Below are positions 42,907-53,869 of a stretch of 64,000 nt of DNA, piece by piece. Origin of the DNA: Diphasiastrum complanatum (Eukaryota; Streptophyta; Lycopodiopsida; Lycopodiales; Lycopodiaceae); contig CM055100.1 of NCBI GenBank assembly GCA_029204225.1, forward strand, positions 17,165,259 to 17,229,258. Reading direction: 5' to 3'. The notes under the pieces are model-generated. The model did not search any database. It saw only the letters and a program-made list of their open reading frames with translations, and had not been told where the DNA came from. Both the position numbers and the translations under genes were made by a program. Position 1 is the stretch's first letter. Each line of letters starts with the position of its first letter.

Positions 42907-44757
42907 TAAAAAACTTTTGAGTCCTTGACAAATGGAGTGTGTGACATCTTACCCTTCAGACATGCATCACAGGTCGTCGAACTGTTTCGCATTCGAGATG
43001 CTCACCTCTGTGATTGCTCCATGATGGCTTGCTTGGTATAGTGCCATTAAATGTGAACTTGTCAAATGCATCTGATTTATTGTGAATGAAGTAGATTCGG
43101 ACAAACTTACTATAATCATCAATAAAGGTGATATAGTACTTCAAGCCTCCTACTGAGATCACGTCAAAAGTCCACAGATGTTTGAGTGTAGTAGTTGTCA
43201 TTCTATAGGAGTCTTTGACAAAAAGAGTACGTGACATCTTACCTTTTATACATGCATCACAGGTCATCGAACTGGCTGCATTTGAGATGCTCACCCCTGT
43301 AATAGCTCCATGATGGCTTGCTTGATAAAATGTCATTGAATTCATATGGCATAGTCTCATGTGTCATGGAATATCAGACGAATCATCATGGGTTTGATGC
43401 AATTGATCTACAGGTAGGCATACCTTCAAGTGATATAGGTTGCCTTTTCTTCTACCTTGTGTAATCAATGTATTGGTGCTTGCATCAACAACATTGCATG
43501 CTTCGTCTGAGAACGTCACACGCATCCCAGCATCTGCTATTCTTGCAACTGATAGCAAGTCATGTTGCAGTGTAGGTACGAACAGAACATCTTCGAGTCG
43601 TCTGTCTCTGCTGTTTGTGTTGAGCCATATCAAACCAATACCATTCACTTGATGTTTCATTCCATCTCCAAGAGTGACAAATCTTGATGGATCTACACTC
43701 CGAAAGTCAAGCATTATCCGTCTTGATGTAACGAAGTGTGAGATTGCTCTTGAATCAAGGATTACCTCCTGCGTGTTAGGTGTCGATACTGCACACATGT
43801 CTGCATAGATGTAGGTGGTCAAATTACCATGATTCGATCTTTCTTGGCCCATCTTCGAGCTTTTTGGCTCTTCGACATAGGATGAACTATGTTGTTCTCC
43901 CACCTGCCTTGAGGTTGTTTGTTTCTTGGATTATGGTAACAGTCCATGACCCTTCTTGTGACAATGGATACACTCATCTGCATCTCACGCATATTTTCTT
44001 GTCGCCATTATACTGTTTAGGCTTTTCTTTGTTCTTCCATTTGCCTATGTTGGCTTCTTATAATTGTTGGTCATGATCCTACCTTCGGTTTGACTCCCTC
44101 TTAGGCTTGAACTGCTTCTTCGTCTTCTCCTTGTTGTTGTAGAGAGCTTGGTCAGAAACGCCCTTGTGATCAAGGTGCTCTCGAGCTTTGACTTCTTCTC
44201 AAATCTCGACCACTGTATTTTTGAGTGTCATAGCTGGATCCTTTGCTAGCAATGTTTGGGTTGTTTGAAAGGATCTTGGTAAGGCTCTTAACAGATAGAT
44301 GAGTTGCTTCTTTGTTGATACTGCATTCTCTACTCCAGAATTGTGTAATGAAAGGAACAGATCCTTCATCTGATAAAGGAGGTGAGGTCTTTGCCATCCC
44401 ATTGCAGGTTTGTCAGCTGATCTTCAAGAAGTATAATCTGACTGCGTGATTTTGTCTGAAATCTTTTGGGTAAAGTATCTCACATCTCTCTTGCATTGGA
44501 GAGTGTAGCCAGGTCAAGTGTGAGACTATCTTCGATGGATGATGACAACACGACTACTGCCTTGTCGTTCTTCTCTCTCCATTCACGTAGCTCTTTGCCT
44601 ATAGTTGTAGGCATCTCTTCGGTGCCGTCTACAAAGGGAAATAATCCTTCTCCCTTTAGTATAAGAGAGGTCTTAACCTTCCATGCTAGGAAGTTTGATC
44701 GTGATGAGTTGAGAATCGTACAGATCTTTGATTGTATACTGCTTATTGAAGCCATTG
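42907..44757 (-). pseudogene. Copia family C element: gag, protease, start of integrase
   Basis: The gag ATG at 44757 opens ASISSIQSKICTILNSSRSN (related to the gag at 17635). It continues KGEGLFPFVDGTEEMPTTIG and ends with stops from about 44480. CIHCHKKGHGLLP near 43955 is a zinc knuckle whose last Cys is lost. Protease at 43903-43364 reads EVILDSRAISHFVTSRRIML: the catalytic D-S-G has become D-S-R, an inactivating change. LEDVLFVPTLQHDLLSVARI follows. The 43360-42956 frame has the HHCC zinc-finger lead-in (MTCDACIKGKMSR) and the IN start ISVGGLKYYITFIDDYSKF. At about 43060 the IN frame runs into a second, partial copy of its own HHCC region (42907-43045). RT and RNase H are absent. Confidence 0.88.
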
Positions 44758-44893
44758 TTGTGGATCGTGTTCTCACTTGTAACTGGTTCTTTTTCTTGAA
44801 TGCTTTGCATCCTGGATTTGATAGCTTTGTGGCTATATCAGACTATAAGAAGTTCTGACTATCAACTTTGAAGCTTTGATAATCGAAGTCGTG

Positions 44894-44958
44894 GCTCTGA
44901 TACCACTGATGGGAATCAAGCTCTGACTCCTACTGATGAGAATCGAGATCTGATACCA
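44894..44958 (-). promoter_or_regulatory. Doubled primer-binding site
   Basis: On the minus strand CATCAGTGGTATCAGA occurs twice, at about 44960-44945 and 44910-44895. The inner copy reads TGGTATCAGAGCC (44905-44894). Both lie between the LTR end and gag, suggesting a short local duplication of the LTR/PBS junction. Confidence 0.75.
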
Positions 44959-44959
44959 C

Positions 44960-45622
44960 TGATGTGAATCGAAGCAAAACGGATCGCTAATGAATTCGGA
45001 TGGAGTTCAGATATGATTGCTGGTCATTGTCTATTGTATCATTTCTACAATCCTCCAGAATGTAGACAAACACTGCTGATCTACATTTAAGTTAATTCAG
45101 CATTCAACAAGATTAAACCTATGTGCGAAATAGATAAGACAAAGCAAACGAGATACACGAACAATAAGTAGACAATAATTCAATCGAGATTAGACAAATT
45201 TAGAATGATATGTGCTTAACAACTACAACATCATCTATTGATTCTCTTGGCTTTAGGCACTGCGTGACAAACCCACACAACACATTGGCGTGAGAGAAGG
45301 CGATGTTCTCCCATGAACAGTGTCTCGTTACTAGCGGACTTCTTGGATCTCTATAGATCTTGCTTACAAAATTGTCTAGCTCATTGGCGGATTCTCTATT
45401 CTGTATTTTTGTCTATCTGTGTCTTCTGTGTATGTTTTGGTGCACCTAGCGATTGCATATATTTAGAATAATATTTTGATTAGATAGATTAAACAATCTA
45501 AGACTAATCATAGATTATAAGAGCGGTGGATTAGGCACGTCCTAACGCTCTTCTGCTGACATCAAGAGCGGTGGATTAGGCACGTCCTAACACTCTTCTA
45601 CTGACATCATCATATCATATCA
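44960..45622 (-). repeat. 5' LTR, copia family C
   Basis: On the minus strand it starts TGATATGATATGATGATG at 45622 and ends CACATCA at 44960. It matches the plus-strand LTR at 31530-32160. Within it 45520-45564 and 45565-45609 are two copies of a 45-bp unit, each with AGAGCG...CGCTCT and TTAGG...CCTAA self-complementarity. Confidence 0.85.
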
Positions 45623-45639
45623 GGAAACTGTACTTCATG

Positions 45640-45930
45640 GTACTTGTTTGATCTTACTGGTCCTTTGGAGCACGAAGGTCAAAAGTATTTGACCTTAAGG
45701 TGTCTCGAACACTTTCGTTTAACGTCGTTTGGCCTTCTTCTGTTGTTCGTGTTGTTTGCGAACATTTCGTCTTTGAGGTCTTCAAGATATTCGTCAGGTT
45801 GGGAGTCGAGAGCTAGCAGAGCTTTGGTAACAAAAACATTTTGTTTCTTCAGATCCATGCCTTGGATCTTCCCAAGAACCAATCTTTCATTGCCCTTTCC
45901 TTCATAAGACTCCCTCTTAATGATTGCATC
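45640..45930 (-). pseudogene. Copia family C 3'-internal remnant
   Basis: The minus-strand frame contains GMDLKKQNVFVTKALLALDS, matching RELKKQNVSIAKALLAL at 31340-31380. By position it is the end of an internal region whose 3' LTR would be 45622-44960. That LTR also has a PBS and gag on its other side. Confidence 0.6.
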
Positions 45931-45946
45931 ATAAGAAGTAGCAACC

Positions 45947-46988
45947 TCAGAGACAAATAGGAATTAAACCAATACCTTCAATCACACACTCACCACCATT
46001 GGCCATGTGAATTGCTTTCTTGGCTCCATCATAAGTGACCAAAAAAGTAAAGAACTTCTTGTGACTAATCATGTGTGAACTAGCTCCACTATCAATCCAC
46101 CATGAATCTTTGTCACCTTCACTTGATATTGGACTTGAAGAACACATCAAAAGAGAATCACCATCACCTAGATCCTCATCATTAGCAGTAAAGTTGATTT
46201 GCTTGCTACCTTCATCTCTTTGCTTCTTCAAACATTCATTAGCAAAATGCCCTTTGATTCCACAATAAAAGCATTTCAACTTAGACTTATCTTTCTTTTT
46301 TCCAAAAGAGGAAGTCTCACCTTGATCTTGCCCTTTAGACCACTTGCCTTTGCCTTTGCACTTGAACTTGCCTTTGATGAACATAACATCCTCTTCATAT
46401 TGAGATGTTGATGTTGATTCACCTCCTTTTAATTGAAGCCTCATTCAGCAAGATCTCTTGCAAATCCACAATACTTGGCAAAGCCTTTTGAATAGCAAAA
46501 ATTTGAACAAGATGAGCATGATCATCCAACAAGCCATTAAGTATAACTCGAACAAGTTCTACCTCCTTAATGCTTTCATCAATACATGCTAACTCATCAT
46601 TGAATGCTTTAACCCTCAAAACAAAAGCATGAGTACTCTCTTCCTTCTTTTGCAAACTTTGAAAGATTTGCCTCCTAAGAGTAAGCACTCTTGATGTAGA
46701 CTTGGATTCATAAAGTTTCTTCAAAGCTTCCCAAGCCTCCAAAGATGATGTGCACTTACCAACTTCCTTGAGAAGCTCATTGGTAACATTCATCTTAATC
46801 ATGTGTAGAGCTTTCTTTGCTCTCTTGTCATACCTCACTTGATCTCGAGGCCTCTCCTCCACACCTCCAACAATCTCCATCAACTCATTCATCTCCAATA
46901 AGGACTCCATCCTCACCTTCCAAGTAGAATAGTTGATTGAGGTAAGCCTATCATTGCTCTCCAACATAAATCCACCACTTGTAGCCAC
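45947..46988 (-). pseudogene. Copia family D gag-protease
   Basis: The minus-strand gag (46988-46419, 189 codons) opens MATSGGFMLESNDRLTSINY and STWKVRMESLLEM. It includes RYDKRAKKALHMIKMNVTNE, LEAWEALKKLYESKSTSRVL and LVRVILNGLLDDH. A short deletion near 46430 shifts the frame. The continuation 46444-45947 has the CCHC knuckle CFYCGIKGHFANEC and protease WWIDSGASSHMI with D-S-G intact, and stops at 45947. Beyond that the sequence changes to the family C remnant. The gag is close to the one at 56400 (MATSIGVMLEANDRLTSTNY). It is one of the least damaged gag frames in the window. Confidence 0.9.
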
Positions 46989-47800
46989 ATTGCAATGACC
47001 TGATATTCTCTTTCAACCTGTTTCAATGCACAAAGCACACTCTTGAATGTCAACAAATGAACTCAGAAAGAAATCACAAAGATGTGGAACCTCTCAAATC
47101 TCTTCTAGCACTTCTAACTAGAAAATCAACACATAGAATAGTGAAATCTTGATCAACCTATGATCTATCCTCAATCTAATGATTATTGCCACTTCATAAG
47201 ATTGAAACACACTCAAGTGAAGTTTAGTAATCTCACAAACTAGAGATCCGATCAAAATTAGAGTTTTGACAAAATCACAAAAATTGAATATCTCAAATTC
47301 TACATGCAATTTCTAGAAACTTGATATATCATCTTGTAGCCTCCAACGAGACCTTCCTAATGCACCAAGAATCATATAATTCCAATAAACCAAGTGTGAA
47401 ATCGGAATTGATCAAGTATATAACCCTATATTGAGTTTTGACCTACAAAAGATCAATTCTACACATGCAAAAATGCTGATTTTTCAGTAGAGATCAATAT
47501 TTTGCACTTCAACCACGTTCAATACAATGAATGCTTATAGCATACATAGCTTTACAAATTAATCAAATTGTACAACATAGCTAGATCATATGAAATAGCT
47601 TTCAGACTTTCCAAGGAGTATCTAAAAAACAACAATTGATCTTCCTTAATCTAAGAACTATTACCATGGATGTAAGCAAGGGACAACATAATTTGACAAA
47701 ATGTATCTTTTGCCTATAGATACAACTTTGACTTGAATGGCTGCCAACTTAGGTAAGGCTCTTAATTAAGAGAATTCTAGGATTTCAAAAGCGTTACACT
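46989..47800 (-). other. Leader of the family D gag; no gene
   Basis: The first ~100 bases beyond the gag ATG match the leader at about 56300-56399 (TTGAAACA.GTTGAGAGAGAA and GCTTTGTGCATTGAAAC). No clear LTR or primer site could be placed at its upstream side. Confidence 0.5.
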
Positions 47801-47803
47801 CGG

Positions 47804-47805
<2 letters not shown>

Positions 47806-47854
<49 letters not shown>
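47806..47854. repeat. (AC)n microsatellite
   Basis: An AC run of about 49 bp. Confidence 0.97.
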
Positions 47855-47859
<5 letters not shown>

Positions 47860-47861
47860 TA

Positions 47862-48370
47862 CGTCGTTGATGGGAGGCTGGCTTTTTGGGTGATGACCGA
47901 TGATTTGGATGGTGGCCGATGGTTTAGGAGGAAAGTCGATGGTCTTTGACGAGTGGCCGATGTATGTGTGTGTATGAACGTGAGTGCATGTGTTTATGTA
48001 TGTGTGTGTATTCGTGAGAGCGCATATATTTGTGCAGGCATGTGGGCATGTGTGTATATGTATGTATGCATGTGTGTCTATGTATGTCATGGAGTGTAGG
48101 TCTGTGTGCACATATGCATGTATGAATGGATGTAGATAGTGTATACGTATGTATGTGAAAGAGTGTGTGTGAGAGCATGTGCATAGGTGTGTGTCTGTGC
48201 ATATGTGTGTATGTATGTATGGATGTGTGAATCTATATATGTGTATGTGTGTATGTACAAGTGAGCATGTTCATGTATGAGTGAGAGTGTGCATGTGTAC
48301 ATGTATGTGTCTGTCCATGTGCAATGTGTACATGTATGTGTATGTGTGAGATTGTATGTGCATTTCAGAA
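47862..48370. repeat. TG-rich low-complexity DNA with Helitron-tail remnant
   Basis: On the minus strand 47960-47862 reads AAACCATCGGCCACCATCCA, AATCATCGG and CCCATCAACGACG. These are phrases shared with the Helitron-like 3' ends at 37.6 and 42.1 kb, but CTAG is missing. 47965-48370 is degenerate TGTGTATGTATG. Open frames here are by-products. Confidence 0.6.
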
Positions 48371-48491
48371 GACCATGCTCTGAATTTCAAAAATATTATA
48401 TGTGGTTTAAAATCACATGCAATGCAAACTTCAAAAGGTTAGCCACTTTGAGCTATTTACAGCATAGAATACATGTAAAGCCACATATCCT

Positions 48492-48597
48492 CTATGAAAA
48501 ATGTGTGGAAGATGCATTAATATGGGTACAACATTGAGTTTTGTGCAAATCCATTAAGAAAGAAAAACATTCTACATACATAAAATTTAAAAAAGCG
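48492..48597. repeat. Inverted dispersed repeat, copy 2
   Basis: This is the reverse complement of 38770-38877 (AAAATGTGTGGAAGATGCAT and GTACAACATTGAGTTTTGTG). The flanking sequences differ. Confidence 0.8.
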
Positions 48598-48655
48598 CAT
48601 CCAGATTGCTGCCTAGAAAATAGTTGCCCTCCACCTCCTTCAAAGCAATATTGAA

Positions 48656-48658
<3 letters not shown>

Positions 48659-48749
<91 letters not shown>
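48659..48749. repeat. (GA)n microsatellite
   Basis: A GA run of 91 bp. Confidence 0.98.
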
Positions 48750-48751
<2 letters not shown>

Positions 48752-48928
48752 CACGCCAACTTCAATCTGTAATTTGATGAGGCACAGCTTCCTTCCTGTG
48801 TTGATTGGCCAGTAGGAGAGCAGACTTGGTAGGTGTTCTTTGGTTGTAGCAACCGAGTTGAGCAAGGGCGGCACCCGCTCATTTGATAGCAAAAAGGTAG
48901 GCAACAATAAGAATCCGTCACTGAGGAG

Positions 48929-49120
<192 letters not shown>

Positions 49121-49473
49121 ACAAGACATCACATAGTCCCTCTTGACAAGTCAAGACCAAATCCTTTGACCCTTTAATTTATAGCATAACAGGTTGAAAC
49201 ATAGTTGTATAAAGTCTTACTGTACAAAGTACCATAAAGTGAAGCAAGTTTTAGGACAGCCAATTGTTACCTACCACCATCCCACGAAACAAAATTGCAC
49301 GAGCTAGTTGTGTGAGGAAGACAGATGTCATAGTTGAGCATCAGTTGTTATCCATGTCTGAAGACAAGATTTTATACCTTATCAGCTTGATTGCAATTAC
49401 AAATAATACGTGCAATCTTTCCTATCATGCATTTCTTTAGGGTGTGTAGAATCAATGGTGAGCTGCTGCCCTC

Positions 49474-50306
49474 TGTGAAAAATGCAAAAATAAGCTTGGT
49501 AGAGGCCAAAAATCTTGTATATAGATAAACACACATGTGTAGAGCCTGTTCCCACATGTGAAACTAGTGTACTTGTCATGTACCATAATCATATATGTTG
49601 TACATATGATTTAATTCAAGTTCTAGTGGCTAAAATGGCCAAAAACTAGTTTTCTAGACATATGACACATGGCATCAATCTATTGATTGCATGAGCCACA
49701 TCCTTTGGTTAGGTGTCATATCCCATGTGTAGAGGAAAGCTCACACGTGTGGAATAAGCTGAAGTAGGCAAATTTTGACTTCTAGAAGACTTTCAAGTAG
49801 ATCTCCATATAGAAAGAAGATGGACCAAAAGTGCTCAAAACAGAAGATTTTGTCCCCAAGTGTCAGTTTTGCATGATGAATCATCATATGACAAAGCACC
49901 TTCACACATGTGGGATCAGAGGGATGATCAGTACCACGAGCTCCCACTTATTGTATATATAGAGCCACATTTGGCCATAATCATTGTGAGACACCAATCT
50001 TGGTTTTGGAAGCAATTTTGAGTGACTCTCTCCATTTGTCTACATTTGTTTTGATTGTTTTGAGTTGCTATCAATGTGTACTTGATTTTCAGGTTGGAGT
50101 CCGTACTCAGACATGGTTTCACACATGGGAAACCAGAAAGTACATCTACCTTCAATTAATGATTGTTCTTGTTAGATTTTGTGTCTAGAATTGATCTAGA
50201 TTGATCTTAATCTCAAGTAGATTGATAGATCAAGTAATTTGAAAACCAATCTCTCTTGAGGATCAGATTAGGATCCACTCTTGGTCCTTTTTGTACTTTT
50301 TGCACA
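49474..50306 (+). repeat. 5' LTR of the 4.4-kb element
   Basis: The 833-bp LTR runs from TGTGAAAAATGC to TTTTTGCACA. It includes CACATGTGTAGAGCCTGTTC and other ACACATGTG-type boxes shared with families A and B. TATATATAGAGCCAC near 49954 is a possible TATA region. Confidence 0.93.
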
Positions 50307-51245
50307 TTAAAAATTAGAGTAATTGGTGGAATCCAATAGGAGTGATTGAATTGAATTTGTTGAGCAAAAATTGACATAGAATGTATGAAACTCAAATAAG
50401 TTCTATTAAACTTTTTTTGTGAGAGTGTGAGGGTCAATTTGTGATCCCATTTGATGTCTAGAACGAGGAGGAGCCCATGTTTGAGTATTCATGCATGGTT
50501 GAGATCTTTGTGAATCTCTAGTTGTCTAAGTTTTAAGCTTTGTGAAAAATTGGTGGTATAGTTTGTTTTCAAATAAAATCAAGTTCATTCTAAGTCTCAA
50601 GAGTGAGATTATTTGGGTCAAGAGTGAGTCCAAAAGAAGTGATTAAGTGATTTTTAGGTGTTTGAAACAAAACCCATCTTTTGTTCAAGAATCTCAAGTG
50701 TTGAGAGAACTAGTCAAGTGAAAAGGAAAATCTAGGTGTCAAATCTTTTCATATCCATTTCAACTCTCAAAAGAAAGAGTCATTGGTATTTGATGAGTCC
50801 AATAGGAGAGTGGATCTGATTTCTTTAATGATTTGATTCAAAGATTGTGTGCTTCTGTCTTAATGATCAAAGCAAAGTTTCCAAGTGACTAGTCATTCCT
50901 GTGAAGATTGATTCTTAGGTTTGTGAGCTAGATCTTTTGTAGATCATTCTAGATTATTGAAGATGTTCAAATCTAGTCTCTTGAAAGTCACAAATTACAT
51001 TTGTAGAATCATATCACAGGTGTTTATTCACATGGCATCAATAGGTGGCATCCTATTGATGAAAGAAATGATCCTAAGTGCATCCTTTGTGGCAAGGGAT
51101 GATTTATTTTCTCAAGATGCTACAAAAAGAAGACCAATCCATCCAAGGAGAACCAAAGCAAGGAGGCCGAGGAGAAGGATGGAGCTTCAAGTTCGAAATG
51201 CAAATACAAGAAGGACAAGTCCAAGGAAAGATGTTTCCTTTGTGG
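50307..51245 (+). pseudogene. Leader and gag zinc-knuckle remnant
   Basis: Most of this is leader. Near 51060-51250 one frame reads DPKCILCGKG, a stop, FIFSRCYKKK, and later DKSKERCFLCGKVNEAW. These are two damaged CCHC-type knuckles around a lysine-rich spacer, the only gag-like text in the element. Confidence 0.6.
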
Positions 51246-51249
51246 AAAG

Positions 51250-52188
51250 GTGAATGAGGCTTGGAGTCTCACAAGGACTCGCAAGATTTGTCTTCAAGAG
51301 TCCATCACAACACATCTCAAAGCTTTTGAAATTTTTCATTTGCATTGTTTGGTTCAAGATGCAAATATAGATGTCACTTTCATGAAAGTAACTTGGATTT
51401 ATTTTATGTCCTTGGAGAGTAGTTTGCTTGAGACTTTGGACAAGTTCAAACTTATTGTTATTATCCAAGAGAAATCAATCAAGAATAAGGAGCAATCACA
51501 AAATGAAAATAGTTTCATTTATGCTCTCATGTCAACTTATGAAGAACCATTATGCTTTGAAGAGATTTTTGTATCTCAAAAGTGGATTAAGGCAATACTA
51601 GTTGAGTGTGATGCCTTAAAGTATAGCAAAGCATGTTTTCCTTGTAAACTTACATTAGATATGAAGTCAAGGAAATGGAAATGTCTTCATAATGCAGGAT
51701 CTTTTGGTTTCAATAAGATCATGAATGATGTGTTCATTCATAAAGATGAAAATTGTAAGTTTTCAATCTTAAAGGCAAGTTGTAAACTTCTTATGAGAAT
51801 AAGTGAAGCATCCAAAGTGGACACTTATATCCATAAGCAAGTAGTTAGCCTTATGGAGATAGAAATACCTTTTGATTTCAATATCGGAAAAATCATGCCA
51901 AGTTGTGGTGATTTTTGGACTTATGTTTCTAGCATAAGTAATCTTGATAATCATAGGAAGTGCATATTGAATGGTCATACTTGTTGTGATCATTATGAGA
52001 CATGGAGGTATCAGATTTTCATCAAAAAGGAGCACCATGAAAAGGATCTTAAGGAGTCATCTCAAGGTTCAAATGTGCCAAGGATTGAGGAGGAGAATCC
52101 TTCTCAAGGTTCAAGTGTGCCAAGGATTGAGGAGGAGAGACCTTCTCAAATTTGTGATTCCAAAAAGAAACTCAATAAATATGGTTGA
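51250..52188 (+). CDS. Non-canonical 312-codon frame of the 4.4-kb element (module A)
   Basis: This is the largest open frame of the element. Residues about 95-120 read EEPLCFEEIFVSQKWIKAIL followed by VE, resembling the short block just before copia RT (E-P-x-x-x-E-A-x-x-S-x-x-W-x-x-A-M-x-x-E), but RT itself does not follow. Residues about 165-205 include LLMRISEASKVDTYIHKQVV, the module also seen at 8.9, 33.6 and 52.5 kb. The end is acidic, with a repeated Q-G-S-x-V-P-R-I-E-E-E motif (IN-RT linker-like). Function is unknown; it could be a degenerate IN C-terminus or a captured sequence. Translation is unproven, but a 312-codon frame without a stop in 66-70% AT DNA is notable. Confidence 0.55.
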   Translation: MNEAWSLTRTRKICLQESITTHLKAFEIFHLHCLVQDANIDVTFMKVTWIYFMSLESSLLETLDKFKLIVIIQEKSIKNKEQSQNENSFIYALMSTYEEPLCFEEIFVSQKWIKAILVECDALKYSKACFPCKLTLDMKSRKWKCLHNAGSFGFNKIMNDVFIHKDENCKFSILKASCKLLMRISEASKVDTYIHKQVVSLMEIEIPFDFNIGKIMPSCGDFWTYVSSISNLDNHRKCILNGHTCCDHYETWRYQIFIKKEHHEKDLKESSQGSNVPRIEEENPSQGSSVPRIEEERPSQICDSKKKLNKYG

Positions 52189-52189
52189 G

Positions 52190-52793
52190 TCCATGTGGCT
52201 CACATTTCAAGGGAAAGAGGAGCATATCTCATGTGGTATACATCACATACTTACTTCTCTTATGTCATTTGATAAATCAATTTGCTTTAGTGAGATCATT
52301 GCATCTCAAAATTGGAGTAAAGCCATACTAGTTGAGTATGAAGTTTCTCTCGAGAACATAGATGATGTTTTTAAAAGGTTGAAATTGATTTTAAATCAAT
52401 TAGAAAGCAAATGGTTATTTCATCAAATGTATGCTTTTAAGTCATGTAAGAGCAAAAGTAATTTGTTCACTCATAGTGAAAATTTGTATTGAGGCAAATT
52501 GTAAACTCTTTACGAGAGTAAGTGAATCATCTTTTAAAGACACTTATCTCCATAATGAAGTATTTAGCCTCATTGGGTCTGATATTGGCATGGTAAACAA
52601 GCATGAAAATATGATGCAAACACTTTATTATTATAGCATGCACAGTCTTGCCAATTTGGATGAGTCTAATTCTCTAGATCGTGGTAACATGATGTTAGAT
52701 CTTTGTGATCCTAATAAATCAAGAAGAAATCTTTATTTCCTCATGAAGGAGCATGCACATGAGAGCAAGCTTCAAGGTCAAGCATATACATGA
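52190..52793 (+). CDS. Second, broken copy of the non-canonical module (module B)
   Basis: Frames 51971-52492 (its second half) and 52431-52793 repeat the order of module A about 725 bp further on. SICFSEIIASQNWSKAILVE (52280-52340) matches CFEEIFVSQKWIKAILVE. ANCKLFTRVSESSFKDTYLH (52488-52550) matches SCKLLMRISEASKVDTYIH. The copy needs a frameshift near 52480 and is shorter, so it is the less constrained one. Confidence 0.55.
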
Positions 52794-53033
52794 ATATTGG
52801 AAGGTATCAATATTGGAGGTGCTAGGATGGTGCAAAGCTCTCAAGCTCATCAAAGATGTCAACATCAAAGAAGCACTATCATGGATATGGTGATTTCAGA
52901 TCAACATCAAGCTCATTGGCTGATCTTCACACCTTTTGAACCAGCAAAGGCCAATTCAGCCCATGGAGTCAAGTTCAAGATCATCATGTTTTCCATCAAG
53001 CTAGATTTACCAAGCTAGATGTTTGAGGAGGAG

Positions 53034-53864
53034 TGTGAAGAATGCAAAAATAAGCTTGGTAGAGACAAAAAATCTTGTATATAGATAAACACACATATGT
53101 GGAGCCTATTCCCACGTGTGAAACTAGTGTACTTGTCATGTACCATAATCATATATGTTGTACATATGATTTAATTCAAGTTCTAGTGGCTAAAATGGCC
53201 AAAAACTAGTTTTCTAGACATATGACACATGTCATCAATCTATTGATTGCATGAGCCACATCCTTTGGTTAGGTGTCATATCCCATGTGTAGAGGACAAC
53301 TCACACATGTGGAATAAGCTGAAGTAGGCAAATTTTGACTTCTAGAAGATTTCCAAGTAGATCTCCATATAGAAGGAAGATGGACCAAAAGTGCTCAAAA
53401 TAGAAGGTTTTGTCCAAGTGTCAGTTTTGCATGATGAATCATCATATGACAAAGCACCTTCACACATGTGGGATCAGAGGGATGATCAGTGTCACGAGCT
53501 CCACTTATTAGATATATAGAGCCACATTTGGCCATAATCATTGTGAGACACCAATCTTGGTTTTGGAAGCAATTTTGAGTGATTCTCTCCATTTGTCTAC
53601 ATTTGTTTTGATTGTTTTGAGGTGCTATCAATGTGTACTTGATTTTCAGGTTGGAGTTCGTACTTAGACAGAGTTTCACACGTGGGAAACCAGAAAGTAT
53701 ACCTACCTTCAATTAATGATTGTTCTTGTTAGGATTTTGTGTCTAGAATTGATCTAGATTGATCTTAATCTCAAGTAGATTGATAGATCGGGTAATCTGA
53801 CAACCAATCCCTCTTGAGGATCAGATTAGGATCCACTCTTGGTCCTTTTTGTACTTTTTGCACA
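53034..53864 (+). repeat. 3' LTR of the 4.4-kb element
   Basis: The 831-bp LTR is nearly identical to 49474-50306, with a small number of substitutions and 1-3-bp gaps visible by eye. Confidence 0.93.
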
Positions 53865-53869
53865 CCCTC

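Larger units (their letters stand above)
49474..53864 (+). mobile_element. Full-length non-autonomous LTR retrotransposon, TSD CCCTC
   Basis: Two near-identical LTRs (49474-50306, 53034-53864) with TG...CA ends enclose a 2.7-kb internal region. CCCTC flanks the element at 49469-49473 and 53865-53869. A purine tract, GTTTGAGGAGGAG, precedes the 3' LTR. No RT, RNase H or integrase core is present. This fits a large retrotransposon derivative moved in trans by copia enzymes. After the 5' LTR the sequence is TTAAAAATTAGAG; the usual TGGTATCAGAG primer site is not evident. Confidence 0.92.

Noticed and set aside
47794-48537. His/Thr-rich and Val/Cys-rich open frames
   Set aside because: They come from TG/CA-rich low-complexity DNA and have no biological signal.
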